From: Jiella pelagia
GTDB taxonomy: Bacteria; Pseudomonadota; Alphaproteobacteria; Rhizobiales; Rhizobiaceae
Assembly (NCBI RefSeq): GCF_026898155.1
Contig: NZ_CP114029.1
Coordinates: 1,061,501-1,125,500, forward strand
DNA: 64,000 nt
Direction of reading: 5' to 3'
How positions within the stretch are numbered: the stretch's first letter is position 1; each line of letters begins with the position of its first letter. The notes beneath the pieces are model-generated. The model was given only the letters and a program-made list of their open reading frames with translations. It searched no databases and was not told the DNA's origin. A program made the position numbers and the translations under genes. This document shows, piece after piece, positions 62,213-64,000 of this stretch.

Positions 62213-63273
62213 ATGGCGATACCGATCCCGCTTCGGAGTGATTTCGACGGACCGACCCTCAGACTGTCCGCGAATGCGACGAAGAATGCTGCCCAGGCCC
62301 GGCGCCTCTTGGCGCTGGCCGAGATCTACGACGGCGGCTCGCGCAGCGATGCGGCGCGGATCGGCGGCGTCACCTTGCAGATCATTCGCGACTGGGTGAT
62401 GCGGTTCAACGCCCGCGGTCCGGACGGGCTGATCAACGGCAAGGCGCCGGGCAACCGGCCGAAGCTGAACGACGCGCAGCGTCAGGCCCTGGTGGACGTG
62501 GTCGAGCGGGGACCGATCCCGGCGATCGACGGCGTCGTCAGGTGGCGCCGCAAGGATCTGGTGCGCTGGATCTTCGAGGAGTTCCGCATCGAGATCGACG
62601 AGACGACGGTCGGGCGCGAACTCAAGGCGCTGGGCTTTGCCAAACTCTCGGCTCGCCCGCGCCACCATGCCCAGAACGAGTTCGAGGTGGAGGGTTTTAA
62701 AAAAGCTTCCCGACCGAGCTGGCAGCCATCCAGACGAGCCTCCCGGAAGGCACCGAGATCGAACTCTGGTGGGCCGACGAGGCCCGGATAGGCCAGAAGA
62801 ACAAGGTCACGCGCCGATGGGCCAAGCGTGGAACCCGCCCCTCGGCTCCCAGCGACCTTCGCACCCAATGGGCCTACATCTTCGGCGCCATCTGTCCGAA
62901 GAAGGGCAAGGGCGCCGGTCTCGTCCTGCCCTATTGCAACACCGGCGGGATGAACCAGCATTTGAAGGAGATCAGTCTCGCCGTCGACCCCGGCGCTCAC
63001 GCCGTCCTCATCCTCGATCAGGCCGGCTGGCACACGACGCCGAAGCTCGAGGTGCCGGCCAACATCACCCTGATGTTCCTGCCATCGAAGGCGCCCGAAT
63101 TGAACCCGCAGGAAAACGTCTGGCAGTTCATGCACGACAACTGGCTGTCGAACCGCATCTTCCTCGACTACGACGACATCCTCGCCCACTGCTGCGACGC
63201 CTGGAACAAGCTCATCGACCAGCCGTGGAAAATCATCTCCATCGGCATGCGTGACTGGGCTCACAGGTTCTGA
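62213..63273 (+). CDS. IS630-family transposase in two frames (-1 frameshift at about 62696)
   Basis: The first frame (62213 on, MAIPIPLRSDFDGPTLRLSA) encodes the helix-turn-helix part (GGSRSDAARIGGVTLQIIRD) up to FEVEGFKK. The second, shifted by -1, continues SFPTELAAIQTSLPEGTEIE with the DDE core: Asp in WWADEARIGQKNKVTRRWAK, Asp in AVLILDQAGWHTTPKLEVP and Glu in PSKAPELNPQENVWQFMHDN. The switch occurs at TTTTAAAAAAG (about 62695-62705). IS630 members commonly use translational slippage on such A runs, so a programmed frameshift is plausible and the element may be functional. Imperfect ends with ATACCAACG lie near 62129 and 63290. Confidence 0.82.
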
Positions 63274-63383
63274 TCAATGCCCGTTGGTATAATACCGCCG
63301 AGCAGATGATGTGACTCGGGTGTGATTTGCGCGGCATCTGCGAGCGTGATTCCTTCGTCCTGGATGGGACGAGGGAGAGACTG

Positions 63384-63566
63384 ATGGCCTTGGAGATCAG
63401 CGGCGCACGCTCGGCAGATGAGCTTCGAGCGATGGCTCGCCGGGAGAAGAACGGCCGCGTCTCGAGCCGGATGTTGGCGATCGCCAACGCGCTTGACGGG
63501 ATGAGCCGTGCCGATGCGGCGCGGAGCGCGGGCATGGATCGCCAGACGCTGCGCGACTGGGTGGTT
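63384..63566 (+). pseudogene. IS630-family transposase N-terminal fragment
   Basis: From ATG 63384 the frame MALEISGARSADELRAMARR to SRADAARSAGMDRQTLRDWV is the DNA-binding N-terminus of a second, different IS630-family transposase. It is cut off at 63567, where the end of an IS3-family element begins (TGAGGTGGTCCC). The remaining transposase may continue beyond the IS3 element outside the window. Confidence 0.8.
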
Positions 63567-64000
63567 TGAGGTGGTCCCCTTTCCCCGCACAGCCTGGCAG
63601 CTGCTTTAAGCTTGGTCTTGGTGGTTGATCATGCCGCCATTTTGATTGTGCTAACGCCTTCGTAGACCTCGGCGGGCGTCTCGCCGCCATGGGTCGAATG
63701 AGGACGTTCAGTGTTGTAATAGGCCATCCATTTCGAGATCCCGGCCCGCGTCTCGGAGCCGGTTTCGAAGGCATGGAGATAGATGCACTCGTATTTGAGC
63801 GAGCGCCACAGCCGCTCGATGAAGACATTGTCCATCCAGCGGCCGCGCCCGTCCATGGAGACCTTCACGCCCGCGCCGGTCAAGACCGTGGTGAAGCGCG
63901 GGCTGGTGAATTGGCTGCCCTGGTCGGTGTTGAAGATGATCGGCTTGCCGAACCGCGTCATCGCCTCCTCGAGCGCCTCGATGCAGAAGTCGGCGTCCAT
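63567..64000. mobile_element. IS3-family insertion sequence (continues beyond right edge)
   Basis: The end TGAGGTGGTCCCC at 63567 equals the IS3-type end at 42698, and the following sequence aligns with 44465 onward (for example AAGCTTGGTC about 30 bp in). It contains the 3' part of the transposase gene on the minus strand. It is inserted in the IS630 N-terminal fragment. The other end and its target duplication lie outside the window. Confidence 0.82.
63629..64000 (-). CDS. IS3-family transposase ORFB, 5' part outside window
   Basis: The visible 123 residues are the C-terminal half of the DDE integrase domain: second Asp region FNTDQGSQFTSPRFTTVLTG, the Glu helix WMDNVFIERLWRSLKYE and the ending YYNTERPHSTHGGETPAEVY. 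The same region, about 90% identical by eye, forms the C-terminus of the chimera at 44507. The coding frame is uninterrupted to the window edge. Confidence 0.9.
   Translation of the reverse strand: MDADFCIEALEEAMTRFGKPIIFNTDQGSQFTSPRFTTVLTGAGVKVSMDGRGRWMDNVFIERLWRSLKYECIYLHAFETGSETRAGISKWMAYYNTERPHSTHGGETPAEVYEGVSTIKMAA

Noticed and set aside
61208..62214. N-terminal part of the minus-strand frame ending at 62214, joined to the IS5 fragment
   Set aside because: It is antisense to the IS256-type transposase; only the portion left of about 61207 matches IS5 transposases.

Overview
The window is GC-rich (about two thirds G+C by eye), with dense operons, frequent ATGA start/stop overlaps, many ABC and TRAP uptake systems and a Rhizobiales-type intergenic repeat. 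This suggests a chromosome or large replicon of an alphaproteobacterium, most likely Hyphomicrobiales; genus and species cannot be fixed from the sequence alone.

Layout. 1-7006 (minus): chemotaxis operon cheY-cheA-cheW-mcp-cheW-cheR-cheB, with cheB cut by the left edge. 7514-7981: IS91-type transposase relic. 8164-12885 (minus): a small AtuA-like protein, a TAXI binding protein, a fused 4TM/12TM TRAP permease and an AtuA/DUF1446 protein. 13359-18570 (minus): IclR regulator and a tricarballylate-type module (SMP-30 lactonase, 3-hydroxyisobutyrate-dehydrogenase-like enzyme, TcuA, TcuB). 18766-26064 (plus): SCP2-like protein, alpha/beta hydrolase, a full Liv-type ABC transporter and an aldehyde dehydrogenase. 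26325-26690: IS256 and IS21 relics. 26837-33512: nucleoside hydrolase, an Fe(II)/2-oxoglutarate oxygenase, a polyamine-type ABC transporter and a GntR/FCD regulator. 33897-40795: M28 peptidase and LysR, divergent from a polar amino acid ABC transporter, a ureohydrolase and an M20 deacylase. 41212-42697: cupin, a 42-residue membrane protein and a decayed, IS-truncated TRAP large permease. 42698-45190: nested and recombined insertion sequences. 45446-46638: tRNA-Met(CAT) and a delta-class carbonic anhydrase.

47023-60282 is an integrative and mobilizable island. A tyrosine recombinase follows tRNA-Ser(GCT), and the last 18 bp of the tRNA gene region are repeated 13.2 kb away. Cargo: relaxase with a nested out-of-frame gene, MobC-like protein, MmeI-like (type IIL) restriction-modification enzyme, serine resolvase, a DUF262/HEPN gene pair, and a HUH initiator-like gene with a 38-residue tandem repeat that is split by a 1376-bp IS256-family element. 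From about 60.6 kb to the right edge is a pile-up of IS5, IS256, IS630 and IS3 family pieces.

Most unexpected signal: six otherwise intact genes (18.3-46.3 kb) each carry one frameshift, and every frameshift lies at the 7-mer GAGCCTC/GAGGCTC. Replacing it with the palindrome GAGCTC restores the reading frame in all six. This points either to a systematic sequencing error at a modified GAGCTC motif or to real +1 insertions at the centre of that site.
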